A stretch of DNA of 64,000 bases from Saururus chinensis (lineage: Eukaryota > Streptophyta > Magnoliopsida > Piperales > Saururaceae): NCBI GenBank assembly GCA_035235625.1, contig CP141146.1, forward strand, positions 21,198,501 to 21,262,500. The letters are read 5' to 3'. Below, one piece after another: positions 1 to 12,500 of the stretch. The position numbers and the translations under genes were made by a program. The notes beneath the pieces are model-generated. The model saw nothing but the letters and a program-made list of their open reading frames with translations. It ran no database searches and was not told where the DNA came from. How positions within the stretch are numbered: the stretch's first letter is position 1; every line of letters begins with the position of its first letter.

Positions 1-1559
1 CACAACTAATGATAGCATTGTGAGTTTGAGACCTGAGGGTTCGACTAATTAAGTTCCATGTTTGTGCTAGCCGATAATGAGTCGGCTGAGCATTTCTTAT
101 GTCTTGCCATGGTGTCTATCCTGCGAGATGTTGTCTATGTGCTATATAGAGCACCAGACGTCTAATGCTCTATTGAGAGCAACTGTATGTATGTTTTTGA
201 TTTAGTCTTGGTGCTATTTTTTGGCCCAGACGTTTGATGCTCTATTGAGAGTGCTGTAAGTTTTTGCCCTTCTTGGGCTCTGTATGATTTTGACCAAGAG
301 TGGCACTGTAAGATTCCTGCCCAAGAGTGGCATTGTATGTTTTCTGTCCTTAGTTGGCACTGTATGACCCTTGTTGGCAATGTATGGTCCCAAAGAGTGG
401 GCATTTGCGCACTCAGGTAAGCAGTATCATGGACCTGCTCTTGCCTGTTTGATCATGTGCCCCATGAGCATAGGTGTGCCTTGCCTTCGGAAAAGTCCAT
501 GGCGTCTAGTCACTCCCTAAGGGTTAAGGTGATGCCCCAGTGGCATTCTTTTCCATTTTGACGTTGGAGCTTATTAGTTGTAATGAGCTTCAGTGGTTGA
601 TAGTATGAGTACGACCGTAAGAGTATGAGTATGGGTAAGAGTAAGAGTACGACTGTAAGAGTGAGTATGAGTACGATTGTAAGAGTATGAGCATGACTGT
701 AAGATGATGATACGAGCACGACTGTAAGTATATGATTTGAGCAAGACTGTAAGATGATTCTGAGTAAGACAATAAGTGTATGACTGTACGAGTAAGTGTA
801 AGATTGTACGAGTGAGGTCTTACAAGTATGTGTAAGTATTGAGTATGCGTACGATTGTACGAGTAAATTTGTAAGACCCTGATTAAGGGTGTTTGTGTAA
901 TTTTGGTTTGATGGTGTGTTATGCGTTATTATATGTATATGTCTATGATTGATATATGTTGTCTGCTTCATGTTTGAGTTGCATGACACATATTTTTATG
1001 AACTTATTGAGTTCACTGTTTAGGATTCCCCTACTGGGTATTTTCCTACTGAGTATGAAAGTACTCATTACCCTATATTTTTAGCCCCGTTGTTCGGGAG
1101 GCTTTTGCAGGTTGTGTTGGAGAGCTCCTGGAGATGGATTCTCGATTCTGCAGTGGATTGTTTCGCCTTTGACTCAAGTGTACTTGACTCACTACAAGTA
1201 TCATTTGTGCCACGATCTGATGTATTGGGTGAGATGAGTTTTAATGTGTTTATATCTTCTAGACTTTTAGTTTGGATCAGAATGTAGACTGTTATGGGAC
1301 TTGTACTCGGGGACACTTGGGAGTTATTTGTATTTAAAAAAAAATCCATAATCATGGTAATTTAGTCGTACGTTTGTTTTCGAGTAGCGCCTGAGGATAT
1401 TTGATTTGGCGGTACGATGTTTAACCGTATGATGTTTTAAATTATAAACTATTTATACAGGTTTTGATTTTGTCATTTTTACTATGATTTATAGTTTTTA
1501 AATTGCAAAAATTTTTCGTGAATTTTAAGGAAAATGTATGAAAAATCTCGGGCATTACA
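1..1559 (+). mobile_element. Family A LTR, 3' part (5' LTR of a Ty3/gypsy element, cut by the window start)
   Basis: The sequence is colinear with the ends of four other family A LTRs in the window (26580-28173, 29990-31677 and, reversed, 13381-15000 and 38331-40080). It ends in a CATTACA terminus directly followed by a primer-binding site, which fixes it as a 5' LTR. It contains the family's characteristic stretches: short 'gagtggcactgta' repeats (about 295-400), a GTAAG/TACGA-rich array (about 598-880) and a block near 1010-1300. The ORFs in it are low-complexity shadows with no recognisable domain. The left part of the LTR lies outside the window. Confidence 0.85.
598..880 (+). repeat. GTAAG/TACGA-rich degenerate array of family A
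   Basis: Runs of GTAAGA, GAGTATGAGTA and ACTGTAAG alternate with a loose 6-12 base periodicity. The same array sits at the equivalent place in every family A LTR in the window. Translated on the opposite strand it gives Ser/Tyr/Leu/Thr-rich strings, which are a by-product of the repeat. Confidence 0.8.
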
Positions 1560-1560
1560 G

Positions 1561-1575
1561 TTGGTATCAGAGCCT
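1561..1575 (+). other. Primer-binding site, initiator tRNA-Met type
   Basis: TTGGTATCAGAGCCT begins two bases after the LTR terminus. This is the standard plant Ty3/gypsy primer site complementary to the 3' end of initiator tRNA-Met. It defines the orientation (+) of the element spanning 1-4092 and the start of its internal region. Confidence 0.9.
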
Positions 1576-3763
1576 AGGCTTTTTGACTACAAGTCCATAA
1601 TAGTCACAAGTCCAGAATCGTGGCATGTAAGAGTAAGTTGAGATATGGTTTTGGAAAGGGTCAAGGTGATTGTGTTCTCTTGATTCCATTTTTTTTATGC
1701 CTTTGGGCAGAGTTGAGCCAAAGTGCGTCAGTCGCCAAGAGATTCGGGCGGTTAGATCGCACGTTCTTTGGCTGCAGAGAGCCATTGGCTGCTGTTGGAT
1801 GTGTTGTATTTTGGAAAGGTTGGCTAGCACTTTTAATGACTGTTAGAGAGCCGGATGTTTCTAGTGTTTGATTTGAGAGTACGAAGCACCTCGTTGAGGT
1901 TTTTGTAAGCTCCAAATGATCGGAGAGTGGTTATGGCCACTTACGTTCTGACTAGTGAAAATCTGTTAGATGTACCATTTCTATTTGGTTAGCTTATGAC
2001 CTAGATAGAGTACGTTTTCGTGACCTTCGTTGTCGGAAGGATTTGATTTCCCTTTTGCTGGAGGTAATCGAGTGTGTATGTAGTGGAGTTTGAGACTATT
2101 TTCACCTCCTTCTGGAAATTTATGGTTAAGAGCGGTCTAAAGGATGAGTTTCAAGCCTCCAAGATTTTGGACGGCCTTTGAGTTAATTATTTGACACTAG
2201 TGAGTGTGGTGGTTATCAAGTCAGATTTTGGGAAGGAGGGTGTGTTTTCGGTGTGGATTTGATGATTGGTTGGCCACTCAGAGAGTAGTGGCAGACTATC
2301 ATAAGAAATAAGTGATGTTCGTGTGCCCTGAAGGTTTAAATGTCGCACTCATGGTGTTTGAAAACGGTCAGCCCTATGCTTTGGGTGAACTTTTAAGGCT
2401 AGTCGATGCACAACTAAAGGTTGCAGAGCCTTTTGGAAGCTTGTTTGAGAAGCTTTTCAATGATTTAGTCTAGAAGAGCTAGACATTATCAGGGATTTTC
2501 CCGACACTTTCCTTGATGATCTACGGGATTTCTGCCTAAGTGAATGGTGGAGTTCGTTGAGTTAGTGCTTAATGCACTTTGTACCTCTAGGGCATCGTGC
2601 GGGATGACCGGCTAGAGTGGATCAAACTCAAGGATGAGTCGGCAGAACTTATGGTTAAGAGGATTGTTTGACCAAGAGTATGGTCTTGGGGGTATGTTTG
2701 ATGGGTGTCAATGAAGAAGTAGGTTGTACCCTACATTTATGCATCGACATTGTATGTTTAACTAAGCAACTTTTGAGAATAAGTCTCTTGCACAGGTTGG
2801 ATGACCTTTTAGTAAGTTATGGTCACCCAAGATGGGACTTGAGGTTTGACTATCACTTGCTTAGGGTTTGTGTTGAGGCTATCCCTAAGACATCCTCGCG
2901 AACTCAGTATGATGATTATGGGTTCCGCATGGTGTCTTTTGGACTCGCCAACACCCTGTGCAGGTATTGATGCGATAATGTGGTTTTTTTGCTGAACCAT
3001 ATGAAGAGGGACATCAATAAATGTGTTGCGAGGTGCCTGACTTGTACGAGTTCTAAGTCAAGGCATCAGAAGCCGCTCTGATCCCTACTTTCTGTGGGAA
3101 TTTTAGAGTGGAAGTAAGCGCTCTTGATGATGGATTGAGGCTGTAAGTTGCCTTGTATTCAGATGTATTTTGTTGTAAGTTGTCTTGTGCATAGATGAGA
3201 CACGACACTATTCAGGTCAGTGTGGACCGATTGCTGAAGTTGTGATTTCTTTCCTTTAACCGATGGTTGGCCCAAGAGAATTTTGAAAGGCCTTTGGAGG
3301 AGCACTTGCCATTATTTTGAGTTTGTTTACCATAACAACTCACTTTGGCATTTGGAGGACCTTTGCGAGGTCTTGTATAAAAGGAAATTTGGTTCGCCTA
3401 CATGTTTGGCTAAAGTAAGTGAGCTATAAATGCTCAAATGTGAATTGTTTGGCACTGTGCGATGGGTTGAAGTTAATCTGGTAAGTGCTTCATATAGCTC
3501 TAAAGCATATAAGAGTTATGCAAATTGGAGGTGAAGTGATCTCTGTTGAGTTGCAAACACTTCAGTTAGATCCTTTGATGGATAAGGTAAGTTTTGGATG
3601 ACAAAGGTCAATTTTGTGGTGAAAATATTGTGGCATATATCATAGTCCCGACTTGGCGACTTGGGATGTTCAGGCAGATATGAGAGTGAGATACCCCGAG
3701 GTATTTGTTGTTTCAGCTGTACGCTGTAAGTTGATTTTGAAAGTTTGGGGATAAAATTTTTCC
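1576..3763 (+). pseudogene. Wrecked Ty3/gypsy polyprotein region (RT and integrase relics)
   Basis: This internal region is only about 2.2 kb where a gypsy polyprotein normally needs 4-5 kb, so most of gag-pol is deleted. Three relics are legible by eye. At about 2482-2540 there is a DIIRDFPDTFLDDL string, matching the linker before RT in plant gypsy elements. At about 2985-3120 there is MKRDINKCVARCLTC, matching the zinc-binding N-terminus of integrase with a CxxC pair. At 3319-3430 there is EFVYHNNS followed by GSPTCLAKVSEL, matching the integrase region usually read as EFAYNNS...RSP.CW.EVGE. Stops and frame changes separate all three, so nothing here can be translated as one protein. No gag zinc knuckle was found. 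Confidence 0.8.
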
Positions 3764-3775
3764 AAGGAGGGAAGA
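3764..3775 (+). other. Polypurine tract before the 3' LTR
   Basis: AAGGAGGGAAGA stands immediately before the start of a second family A LTR, as expected for second-strand priming in a gypsy element. Confidence 0.85.
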
Positions 3776-3776
3776 T

Positions 3777-4092
3777 TTTAACGTCTCGGATTTCTATTAC
3801 GATTTTTGGTACTTTTTCCTATAATTTTCGGAGAGAAATTGTGATGCTTCAGCGTATTTAGCCGGTATTCATACCCGTAGAGTCGGGTGTCGGTTTCATC
3901 GTAGGCCACAAGCCTGGATGTGCGTTCCGGCACGAAAAATTGAAAGAGAACTGAACTGCAGAAGAAATAAGGTGAGAGAAGAAAAAGAAAAGAAAAGAAA
4001 AGAAAAACATATTAAACGGGCTCGACCAAGCCCAATCCAAAAAATTCTGGAACAAAGCCGACCCTTTCTCTCTGGTTCCTCTTTGTCCCAGC
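3777..4092 (+). mobile_element. Family A 3' LTR, 5' fragment
   Basis: From 3777 the sequence follows the start of the LTR at 21884 (TAACGTC start, then GTGATGCTTC, the GTAGAGTCGGGTGTCGG stretch, and the purine-rich and CTCG-rich blocks). The terminal TG is mutated to TT. Similarity stops near 4092, so more than 4 kb of this LTR is missing. A short duplicated stretch (AGCTAAAGTAC at 4092 and 4128) lies at the break and may mark the deletion junction. Confidence 0.8.
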
Positions 4093-4149
4093 TAAAGTAC
4101 TTTATAATAACCTAGCTCACCAAAAGCTAAAGTACCTTATAATAATATT

Positions 4150-4885
4150 AATAGTTGCAAATGGAAGGGTTGTGACTAGTAAGTAACACGAAGACCTTTA
4201 TAGGTCACAAAGTCATAAGATACAAGAGGAATAACCCTAATTTTGGGGTATAAGGTAGAGTATTACATGTGTCTGCAACCGAGTGCATCGATTCACAAGG
4301 GTATTATATACATAACCCATGTGATGCATTAGAGATCTTTACATTCTCAAGCTTGAATTTACTGAGCCCTAGCCCTGCAAATGAATGCAATGGGCCTTTA
4401 TTTATTATTATGGACTTGTATGACTTCATGTTATTTATGTTTTATTATTCTGATGCATGCTTTTATTATTGATGTATTAATTTATATTAGTAATTTAAGA
4501 TTAATAAAGAATAATCAAGAGATATTGGTTGTCGTTAAATTGGTGGGAGAACAACTAATTAAGATAAAGACTAAAATACCCTCAATATAGTTTAGGACCG
4601 ATTCAAGGAGTGAACTGAGCCTTGGCATAGACTGTTACCTTGGTTAATGAACCAAGGGTAGTTATGGCCCGTAAAGACTATTAGAATTTGGGGATATTAT
4701 CTGAGTCATAGCTAAGTGATTGAGGTATTTATTAGGCTGATTAACAATGTGAAGAAGACCCAAATGGTTAGGCGAATACTTAACTAAATAAAAATAATCT
4801 AGTCTAAGTTTCAAATGTTCGGGAAAGTCGATGGTCATAAATACTTTAAGCTTTTATGGATTACATTAGTAATTTTATTGCCGAA
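4150..4885 (+). mobile_element. Family B LTR fragment
   Basis: The stretch is colinear with about 46640-47330 of the solo LTR at 44499-48327. Shared landmarks in order are GACACGAAGACC-like, a 'GTATTACA.GTGT' stretch, ATGCTTTTATTATTGATG, AATCAAGATAAAGAC-like and GGTCATAAA. It has no visible LTR ends and is a truncated relic next to the broken family A element. Confidence 0.75.
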
Positions 4886-5408
4886 ATAGCAAACCAACTC
4901 AGGAGACGAGGCTGCTAGAGCAATGTCAATGATAAAGAGGTTTCATAGCCTGTGAGATGAGGCATCTTTTGTTTTACTTTTTATGCTCAATTCTCTGTTA
5001 ATCAAATGAAATAGCAATTGATACTTAGAAATGTCTATTGCACAACAATCTATTTTAAGAAATCACTAACCACTACCCAACAATATTTTTTCTTAGTAAT
5101 GCATGAGTGAACTCATAATGAAATTTCCATATGGTTTGATAGAGAGCCTATTGAAAAAGTAGATTCAACTCTATGCTACTTCAATAGAGATACTAAAATT
5201 GTTTACTTTGTTTTTCATAAAAAAGAAGTCAAAATAAGCTCTGTTTGATAGAGAGCATACTTGACAAGTGGATTCAAACTCTCGGCTATTGATCTAATGG
5301 ATATAGAGATGAAGACACAAAGTTGCTTAATAATTTTATAAGAGGACACTTTCATCTTATTTATATGAAGACACTTACATCTTATTTGTAGTATATTTGG
5401 TTACATTT
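4886..5408. other. AT-rich intergenic stretch with an imperfect direct duplication
   Basis: No gene is seen. Two imperfect copies of a stretch of about 80 bp, each containing TTTGATAGAGAGC, then AGT(A/G)GATTCAA and a GCTA motif, start near 5138 and 5248. Confidence 0.5.
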
Positions 5409-5414
5409 TAAAGA

Positions 5415-5473
<59 letters not shown>
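5409..5473 (+). repeat. (ATT)n microsatellite
   Basis: About 21 uninterrupted TTA/ATT triplets, followed by T-rich sequence. It lies about 490 bp downstream of the ZFWD stop codon. Confidence 0.95.
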
Positions 5474-5558
5474 TCATATTTTTTACTTTTTCCCCATTTT
5501 TTCTATTTTTTGCCCTTCCTCCCCTACATATCCCCTAGCTGTATTATTATCATACCCA

Positions 5559-5608
5559 TACATTGTCCCTTAGGTATTAACGTATACATTGTCCCTTAGG
5601 TATTAACG
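5559..5608 (+). repeat. 25-bp tandem duplication
   Basis: Two adjacent copies of a 25-bp unit that begins ATACATTGTCCC and ends with TTAACG. It lies downstream of the ZFWD gene, outside the coding region. Confidence 0.85.
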
Positions 5609-5963
5609 TACTTTGTCACTTTGGTAGCTACATACCCCACAGAGTAGGGCCCACAAATTTTCAGCTGAGCTTGATCCGTCTGCCCATTATTCCAAACAAA
5701 TGGATACCATTATAACTACATTAATTCCTTTGTACGCGTATCAGCAAAAGCAATTTTACTCATACTGCTTAACCTTAACTGCTCTGGACATTGAAATAAA
5801 AATTATCATTGATACGAAAGATCCACATACAATTACTGTTTCAGCTTGATTTCCACAAAATTTCAAGCCAATAGCACAAATAATGAACCAAATTAAAAAA
5901 GAAAATAATGGTCGATGGAGAATTAATGTTGCTGTTTCTTGTTGGAACAATGGTCCTCGAGCA

Positions 5964-8430
5964 TCACACAGGAGTTGGTGCCGATGTGGTAGTACCATCC
6001 TTTGTCAGCCACTTCCACACTTTAAGCTGGCCACTTTTATCACCAGTGAAGAAAAGTCCACCTGGCCCTTTTTGAATAGACCGTACCTCCTCCTTTGTGA
6101 AGATCCTTCCCCTTTCAGCAAATCTAAACACAAATCAATATACGGGTTTAAAATCTAATCCTATTTCGCATTTTTTAAAGTCCAAAAATAAGAAAACAGG
6201 ACAAAATGAAGCAATGGATACTTACGACGGCAACTCATAAAGGCGAACTACATTATCATTGCAAGCACACAATATAACTGGTTTCCCTTGTGAATCTTGC
6301 ATGCCACAAAGGCTAAGTATACCCTGCCCGAAAAAAGAACATAAAAATTACTGGTTTGACCATTTAATAATATTTTAATCAATAACACAACTAAAATTTT
6401 TTAGTATTGTTTTTATATGTACACACAATAACGGACAATTTTTAAGAATGTCAGTAACATACATGCTCTTCCGTATGGGTATAAGCCACTTCCAAACATC
6501 CTTTTTCAGTCGAAGCCCAGACCTGGAAACACAAGTGTGATGAGTAAATTGAAGACTAGACTCTTTGGAAAGCAATTAAAACAAAAGGATGCAGCACATA
6601 ACTGACCTTAATCGTTTTATCCAGCGAGCAGGAAAACAAGAATTGGCCGCTCCAGAGAAGGGACATTACAACTGCTGTATGGTCCGTCAATGTCTGCATA
6701 CACTCTAAAGTGACAAGATCCCACACCTAAAAAAGATATATGTTAATTAGCAGAGCTAATTATAGATGTCATTGTTCTCAATAGCATAAAGAAAATGCAT
6801 CCAAAGCTACCCTAAGCTACTATCACATTACGCACACAAGTTCGTTGTTTCTTTTCTACACGTTTACAACTATATTTGCAGTATGTACTGACTTAATATT
6901 CAATTTACATACTGCTAAAAAGTAAACAGAAATGAGACAACACATCTCCATCGTAACATGATATTTTAAGGGGAAAAAAAGCATAGCAACAGTAACAACT
7001 GAACTTGCAGTAAGTCAGTACTCATTTTACTTAAATCTCCGAAGAACAAATATAAATGAGAGTATGCAATTGTAAATGCTTTGGAAGTCTTCTTTTACTG
7101 AAAGTACACCAAAGTATTGCAAAAGTATAAACCTACCTTTATGGTATTATCCATAGAACCAGAATACAGCCTGTCAGCTCCCACAGTTAGAGATACAACG
7201 GCGTAGCAATGGCCAGGCATAGAAGCAGTTGGCCCTAGAGAGCTTCCAACGGCATTAGATTTCCAGACGAGTATACTTCCATCCTGCCACATAAATATAT
7301 GTCATCCTCTGAAAGGTGAGACGGATAAACTATTCAAATGGAAGAAGAATGCAACTTGGGGCTATGCAAATAGAGGGATGTAACAGGACAGGCACAAATT
7401 GTAATTTGCCAGACAAGTTACCTGGGTTCCAGCGAAAAGCATATTGTTACCAACAACAAGCGCGTATACTTGCCCAACCGGCCCAGTAAGGCTTAATTCA
7501 GTATTTGTTTCAACGTTCAATGCCTGCAAAACCCCAAAATAAGATATAGGAGGAAAAAACAGTATTTATTGATCAAAAGTAATAAAAAATTGCATCCGGA
7601 TTTCCGAGTACATAAACTAAAAATCCAGTTTTACCTTAACCGCGTTGGGAACACCAACGAATACCCATGGGCCCTCAGTAATCAAAGCTGCAACTTCACC
7701 ACCAAGATTTTTTACACCAGCACACTGCCATATTCATATATACAACATATTATTAACTAGATCGAAATTTCTAAGTAAAAGACCTCCATAATAACTAAAT
7801 ATCTATTTGAGGATATACGTCTAGAAGATAAATTCACCTTCCCAGTGATACAGTCCCAAGCACGGAGTGACTCATCCTTGCTCCCGGAATAAAGCTTATC
7901 AGACCCCTGAGAAAGAGCAATTCCAGTAACAGCCTGCAACAAAACAATTCTCTCTCTCAGTAACAAGAAGAAAGAACTCAATACAATGAATGAACCAACG
8001 GTAACACGCAAACAACCTTCTGGTGTTCATCAAGTGATATCAAGAAGGTGAAATCCTCCCCAACGAACCAGGAATGCAGGTACCGGCATCTCTCCCCATA
8101 CAAGCAATTCCCTTTCATCCAGTACTTGCAAACACTCCTAGACGTCTTGGGAGCATCAGTCAGAACCCCATTTCCATTCACCGTCCCACGGCCTTTTTCC
8201 CACTTCAAGTTACCACCTTGGCCTGGGTTTCTACGAGCTGGGGCACAGGGATTGCTGCTGCCTTCCGAAGGTTCACTGTGCAGGAAAGGGCAGGGATATC
8301 GATAGCATCTTCCATACTGGTAGTTGTAGCACACCCGCTGCAGTCTAGCAACCCCTGCCACCGGTTCCAACGGCCCAAGCCTTTGATGAATGCTTGTCTT
8401 TCCGTTTCTATAGCCGCTTTCAATTTCCAT
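5964..8430 (-). CDS. CCCH zinc finger and WD40 repeat protein (ZFWD family)
   Basis: Nine coding exons on the minus strand give 1287 nt, or 428 residues plus stop, a usual ZFWD length: 8430-8017, 7933-7838, 7724-7635, 7523-7422, 7283-7137, 6726-6607, 6522-6463, 6323-6226 and 6123-5964. Every intron is GT-AG and the frame stays open. Exon 1 encodes two CCCH fingers: C34-x7-C42-x4-C47-x3-H51 and C101-x7-C109-x5-C115-x3-H119, separated by a linker of about 50 residues. From about residue 130 to the end there is a WD40 propeller, with repeat strings such as DKLYSGSKDESLRAWD, DRLYSGSMDNTIKVWD and SCSLDKTIKVWA. CCCH fingers of this type usually bind RNA or zinc-dependent partners and the propeller is a protein-docking platform; the exact role of plant ZFWD proteins is not settled. 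The start is the ATG that lies 3 nt after a TATAG splice acceptor, so a 5'UTR intron is likely. No breaks are seen; this is the best-supported gene in the window. Confidence 0.95.
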
Positions 8431-9105
8431 TTGCTATACAAAATAAAAAAGAAGAAGAGCAAACAGTTTAAGCCAACAGCCCATGTTGGAAACTCCTCTT
8501 TTCTTTCTGCAAAAACCTTCTTGAATTCCTTGCTGTTGTCGCTACAACCTTCCATGGTGCCTATGTGCCCCAAGTAAACCAAGAAAGAAGACATAACGAA
8601 TCTAAAAAGTAACGTCAGACACCCGCAATACACATAGGGAATGCCCAGCTTCATCTCCAAATTTACTCGGATGCAAAAAGAAATCCATATCGAAACACAT
8701 AATAAACCCTAAACCAGCAGATCAAATAACTGCAAATAAAAACCCTAATCCGTCTGGCATACCGCCAAGAACCCATCATCTACAACCAAAATCCCTTCCA
8801 AGAAACCACCCCATCCGGAGCAGTAGCCGGAGCGACGTCACCGAGATGAAGACGCATCAACACTCCGGCTGGAAGCAGAGCCCGCCGCAAGAAATCAGAC
8901 GTCACAGGCAGCGTGGAATTCCAAACCATCGGCTGCAGAAGAAACATTGAAGGAAGTTCAAGAAGCGAAAATATACCGAAAGATCGCAGCTTCTTCTCCG
9001 GCCTCGAACGGGAAGTAATGGCGAGATGAAGATCGTTTGCAGAATCGATCGATAGAAGCAGAAAACGAATCAAGAAGAAGACGACGAGTCGAATAGCAGG
9101 TAGGA
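8431..9105 (-). other. ZFWD 5' leader with probable 5'UTR intron and upstream ORF
   Basis: An acceptor (pyrimidine-rich then TATAG) ends at 8434, leaving CAA before the start codon. The matching donor is not certain; a CG/GTATAT site with exon end at 8977 would give an intron of about 543 nt. A 97-codon ORF begins at 9073 in the unspliced leader. If the 8977 donor is used, that ORF becomes about 36 codons long, overlaps the main ATG in another frame and stops shortly after it, which would dampen translation. This is inference from sequence only. Confidence 0.5.
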
Positions 9106-9128
9106 GGCGAAAGGGAAGTGCGGGGGGT

Positions 9129-9136
9129 TATTTATA
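9129..9136 (-). promoter_or_regulatory. TATA box of the ZFWD gene
   Basis: TATAAATA on the minus strand sits about 60 nt upstream of the first leader ATG, at 9073. It would put transcription start near 9095-9105. It is the only good TATA match just upstream of the gene. Confidence 0.6.
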
Positions 9137-9514
9137 GTGTTGGGGGTCACGGGCTACCCCGGCGGGCCCACTAGGGAGCCGACTTATTCCTATTCGTGGC
9201 ACCCATGATCCCAAGTAATTTTTGTGGGGGCACCCTATTTGAAAACATAGTATTTGTATTAATATTTCGAACAATAGTCAATGAGTACAGATCTAAGTGA
9301 GGAACAGGTATCACCTATTCTATTATTATAATAATTTTTTAAATTTTTTTTATAACTGTTCTATTAAGTAGACGGTATACATATTTTTATAATTGTTCCT
9401 TCCAATAATAATTAGCTGGTTAATCATTATTATTATATTTTTTAAAATATATTTAAAAAGGCTAAAATAAATATTTTTTATTCACTTAATTTGATATTAC
9501 TAAGGTAAAAAACT
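9137..9514. other. AT-rich intergenic stretch, no gene seen
   Basis: Upstream region of the ZFWD gene, bounded on the right by family B LTR sequence. Apart from a short GC-rich part near 9150-9190 it is AT-rich and shows no coding signal. Confidence 0.6.
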
Positions 9515-12500
9515 TGTAATGTCCAATAAATTTTCATATTTTTTAAGAATTTTTTCTCATTTTTTTAATTTTTTAAGAATTTGTAAAATTTAGAATATGT
9601 GAATAGTTTTTGGGCTATGTAGAAAGATATACCGTTCCCATTACAGGCCCGATTAAGTGGGGAACAAATTACTTAATTTAGGACGGTCTAAACTACTTAG
9701 GAATCTCTATCCTACTTAATTTAGTCATTACCCAATTAAACTATAATTCCCTATTTATATATATTTAGGTACTCCCCTAATTACAACCTTGATTGTACCT
9801 TAGAAAAATTGGAGGTCATTGGGAGGAAGAAGGTGGTCGAAGGCCGAGCTCTAGCAATTGTAAATCGAAGGCAAACCATCATTTGAGGTAGGTTCATTGT
9901 CTTAGTTTCGAGTCAAGATTAATGGTTATTTCATTAGATAATTTAGATGTAAATTATATAATTAGTGAAATCTGCATGTTGTTTTATAATTAAAATAAAT
10001 AGTAATCTCTACAATGGTTCTGTAATTTTGTAATAGTTGCAAATATCACTATTCCCGTAATTACGATGAACAATGAATCTGCAAAAGGAAAAAAGAAATT
10101 GTGGTTCAAGTGAGCAGTCCACGGCCGGCCTCCGGCCGACTAGTTCTTCAACAAGTGGTCAGATATTTTCTCCTAACCCAAACCTTGGTCGCCGAAAGGG
10201 AAACACTAAGCAAAAAGAAATAACAAGGGCTTTTTCGGTTGCTCTGCTCCATTTCGGCGACAACGGCTTGACGGCAGCCAGTACCCAGTGAGAGGAGGAG
10301 AGATGAGGGTAGTGGCCACATCCAGTCTCTGGCCGCCGTTCGCCACCGGCCGTAACAGCTTAATGCCTCTCAGCATGGGTGGAACAGGCAGCGGAATCCT
10401 AGGAGATGGGCAGCAAAAGTTTAGCAAACAATCGAGAAACCATGGTGCCGCTGAGCAGTGGAAATTCGATTAGCCACCTCAAAACAATCACCGGTTGGAG
10501 ACTAGTGATCAGAGGATTAAGATCACCCATGTCGGCCTTGTGTTGCCGGGTGGATCTCTACCTTTCGGAGATTCGGCATAGCCATTGGACATCAAAGGAG
10601 GAGATGCCGGTCACGTGGGCTTTTGGTGGCGTTCCGTGTTGCTTCTCCGCCGTCCGATGAAGCCCCACCGTGTTCCGGCTAGATGCCCGCCACCATGCTC
10701 TTGATGAGCTTCTGATGAAAAAAAAAATAGCAAAGGGTGCGTCAGGAGGTTGAAGACGACCTCGGGGGGTCATCAACCTCTAATCCGGCCTGAAACTAGG
10801 CCATTGAGTTTGGCCCAGTGGGCCGGGTTTTTGGCCCATGGTAAAAACAAAATAAATTTATATAAACTAAACCAAACCAAGCTTGTTCTGTGCAGCAGTT
10901 TGGTATATGCAATTGTAATAGGGGATATAATATATCCTGCATAGTACATATATGTGTAGTATGGTACATATGAATTATTTTTGAAATTTAATCAGAATTC
11001 AACTATTTTTTCGGCCTAAGCTCTACCCAGGGAGTAAATATGGGCTTCCTAGTGATTTTTTAGCCTAAACCCTAATAATAATATGATTTAATTATTTATG
11101 AGTTGTTAGGCTTTATTAATTTGTTCTATGTATATAGTTGCATCTTGAGAATCGATGCATAGAAATTAATAAAGAATAATTGCTAAGGGTAGAGGGCTTT
11201 GGATTGGGGGTTGGCACCTAATCAAGATAAAGACTAAATTACCCTTAGAGGGGTTGATCGTTTATAATTAAACCCTTTGCAAGTGTACAAGGTAATTGTA
11301 CGAGGATAAGTATTTAAGGGTTGTCGAACCTCAGGGACGGATGAATAATTACTAAATATAAAAAGGAATTTGCTGGTTTAAAACTAAAACAACTTAAACT
11401 TAAATTAAGTAAAGGAAAAGAAAATAACTAGTTTAAAAACAAGAGATTAATGTGATAGATTTTACTTAGGAAATCGAATCTACTATAGAACCATAACAAT
11501 TTCTTAACTTTTAATCTAAATCTAGTGTGAATATGAACAAGTATTCTCAGCTACAAGCTAGAATTACTTCAGAAAGAATCATTAATTAATTTACATGGCA
11601 TGAACTATCTTCGACAATAGCACGAATCATCTACACTAAATAGCTATAGGCATGACCCGTCTAATCTTAGTATAACTCATCCAATTCCTTAATTATCTGA
11701 ACATTAAAACTATTGTATGACCATCTCATCTAAATTACAGAAATTAGAATTGATAAAAATATCAAAACCACATCAATTTATCATCTACAAGACAATAAAT
11801 CAACATAGATTTGAATAAACATTAAAAAGCTCTTCCATTAAAAAGGAAATCCTTATCATACAATTGTCATAATTCACAACTGAGATCTAAATTAAAAAGA
11901 AAAGAAATTGAAACTTATCTATAGGTTTATCAACTCCTAAGTAAAAGAATAGTTTAGCCTTCCATGGTAGAAGAAAGTAATTGAATCTCCATTGAAAGCT
12001 TTAGCTTCTTCTCCATCATCTTTTTTCTTCTTCTCTTCAGAAAATCTACTTGTTCTTCCTTAATTTCGTGCCAAATAAGTCTTTATATAAGCATAAGATC
12101 CGTAAGAAAAGAGTTGTATATGAAAAGGACTCAAAATTGGGTGAAATAAGGAATCTGCGCGTTATGCCGATCGATCGCCCTGCATGCCCGTTCGAACTCT
12201 TATACTGCATTTTGCATCAAAATCACGTTATCCCGTTCTAACGCCCTGCAGGGCCGTTCGAACGGCTACACTGTTTCTGCAATTTGGACAGTTTTTCTGG
12301 ACAGTCCATTTTCTGTTCATTAAGCTCTTTCTTTCATGTCCATATTAATTTCCAACTTATTTATAATTCCGAAAAGTTGTCCAAATCACTTTAAAATATG
12401 TCAAGACTATTTTCATTTATTCCAAGTATCGTCCAAGAGTTCGATAAGCGCATATTACCTACAAAGCATAAAATATCTCATTTTAGACATGTAGAATATT

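Noticed and set aside
8048..8577. Plus-strand ORFs of 85 and 167 codons
   Set aside because: They are antisense to ZFWD exon 1 and have no recognisable domain.
8205..8660. 151-codon minus-strand ORF with a hydrophobic stretch
   Set aside because: It crosses the ZFWD exon 1 in another frame and includes the splice acceptor and intron. The ZFWD frame has the domains, so this is a shadow.
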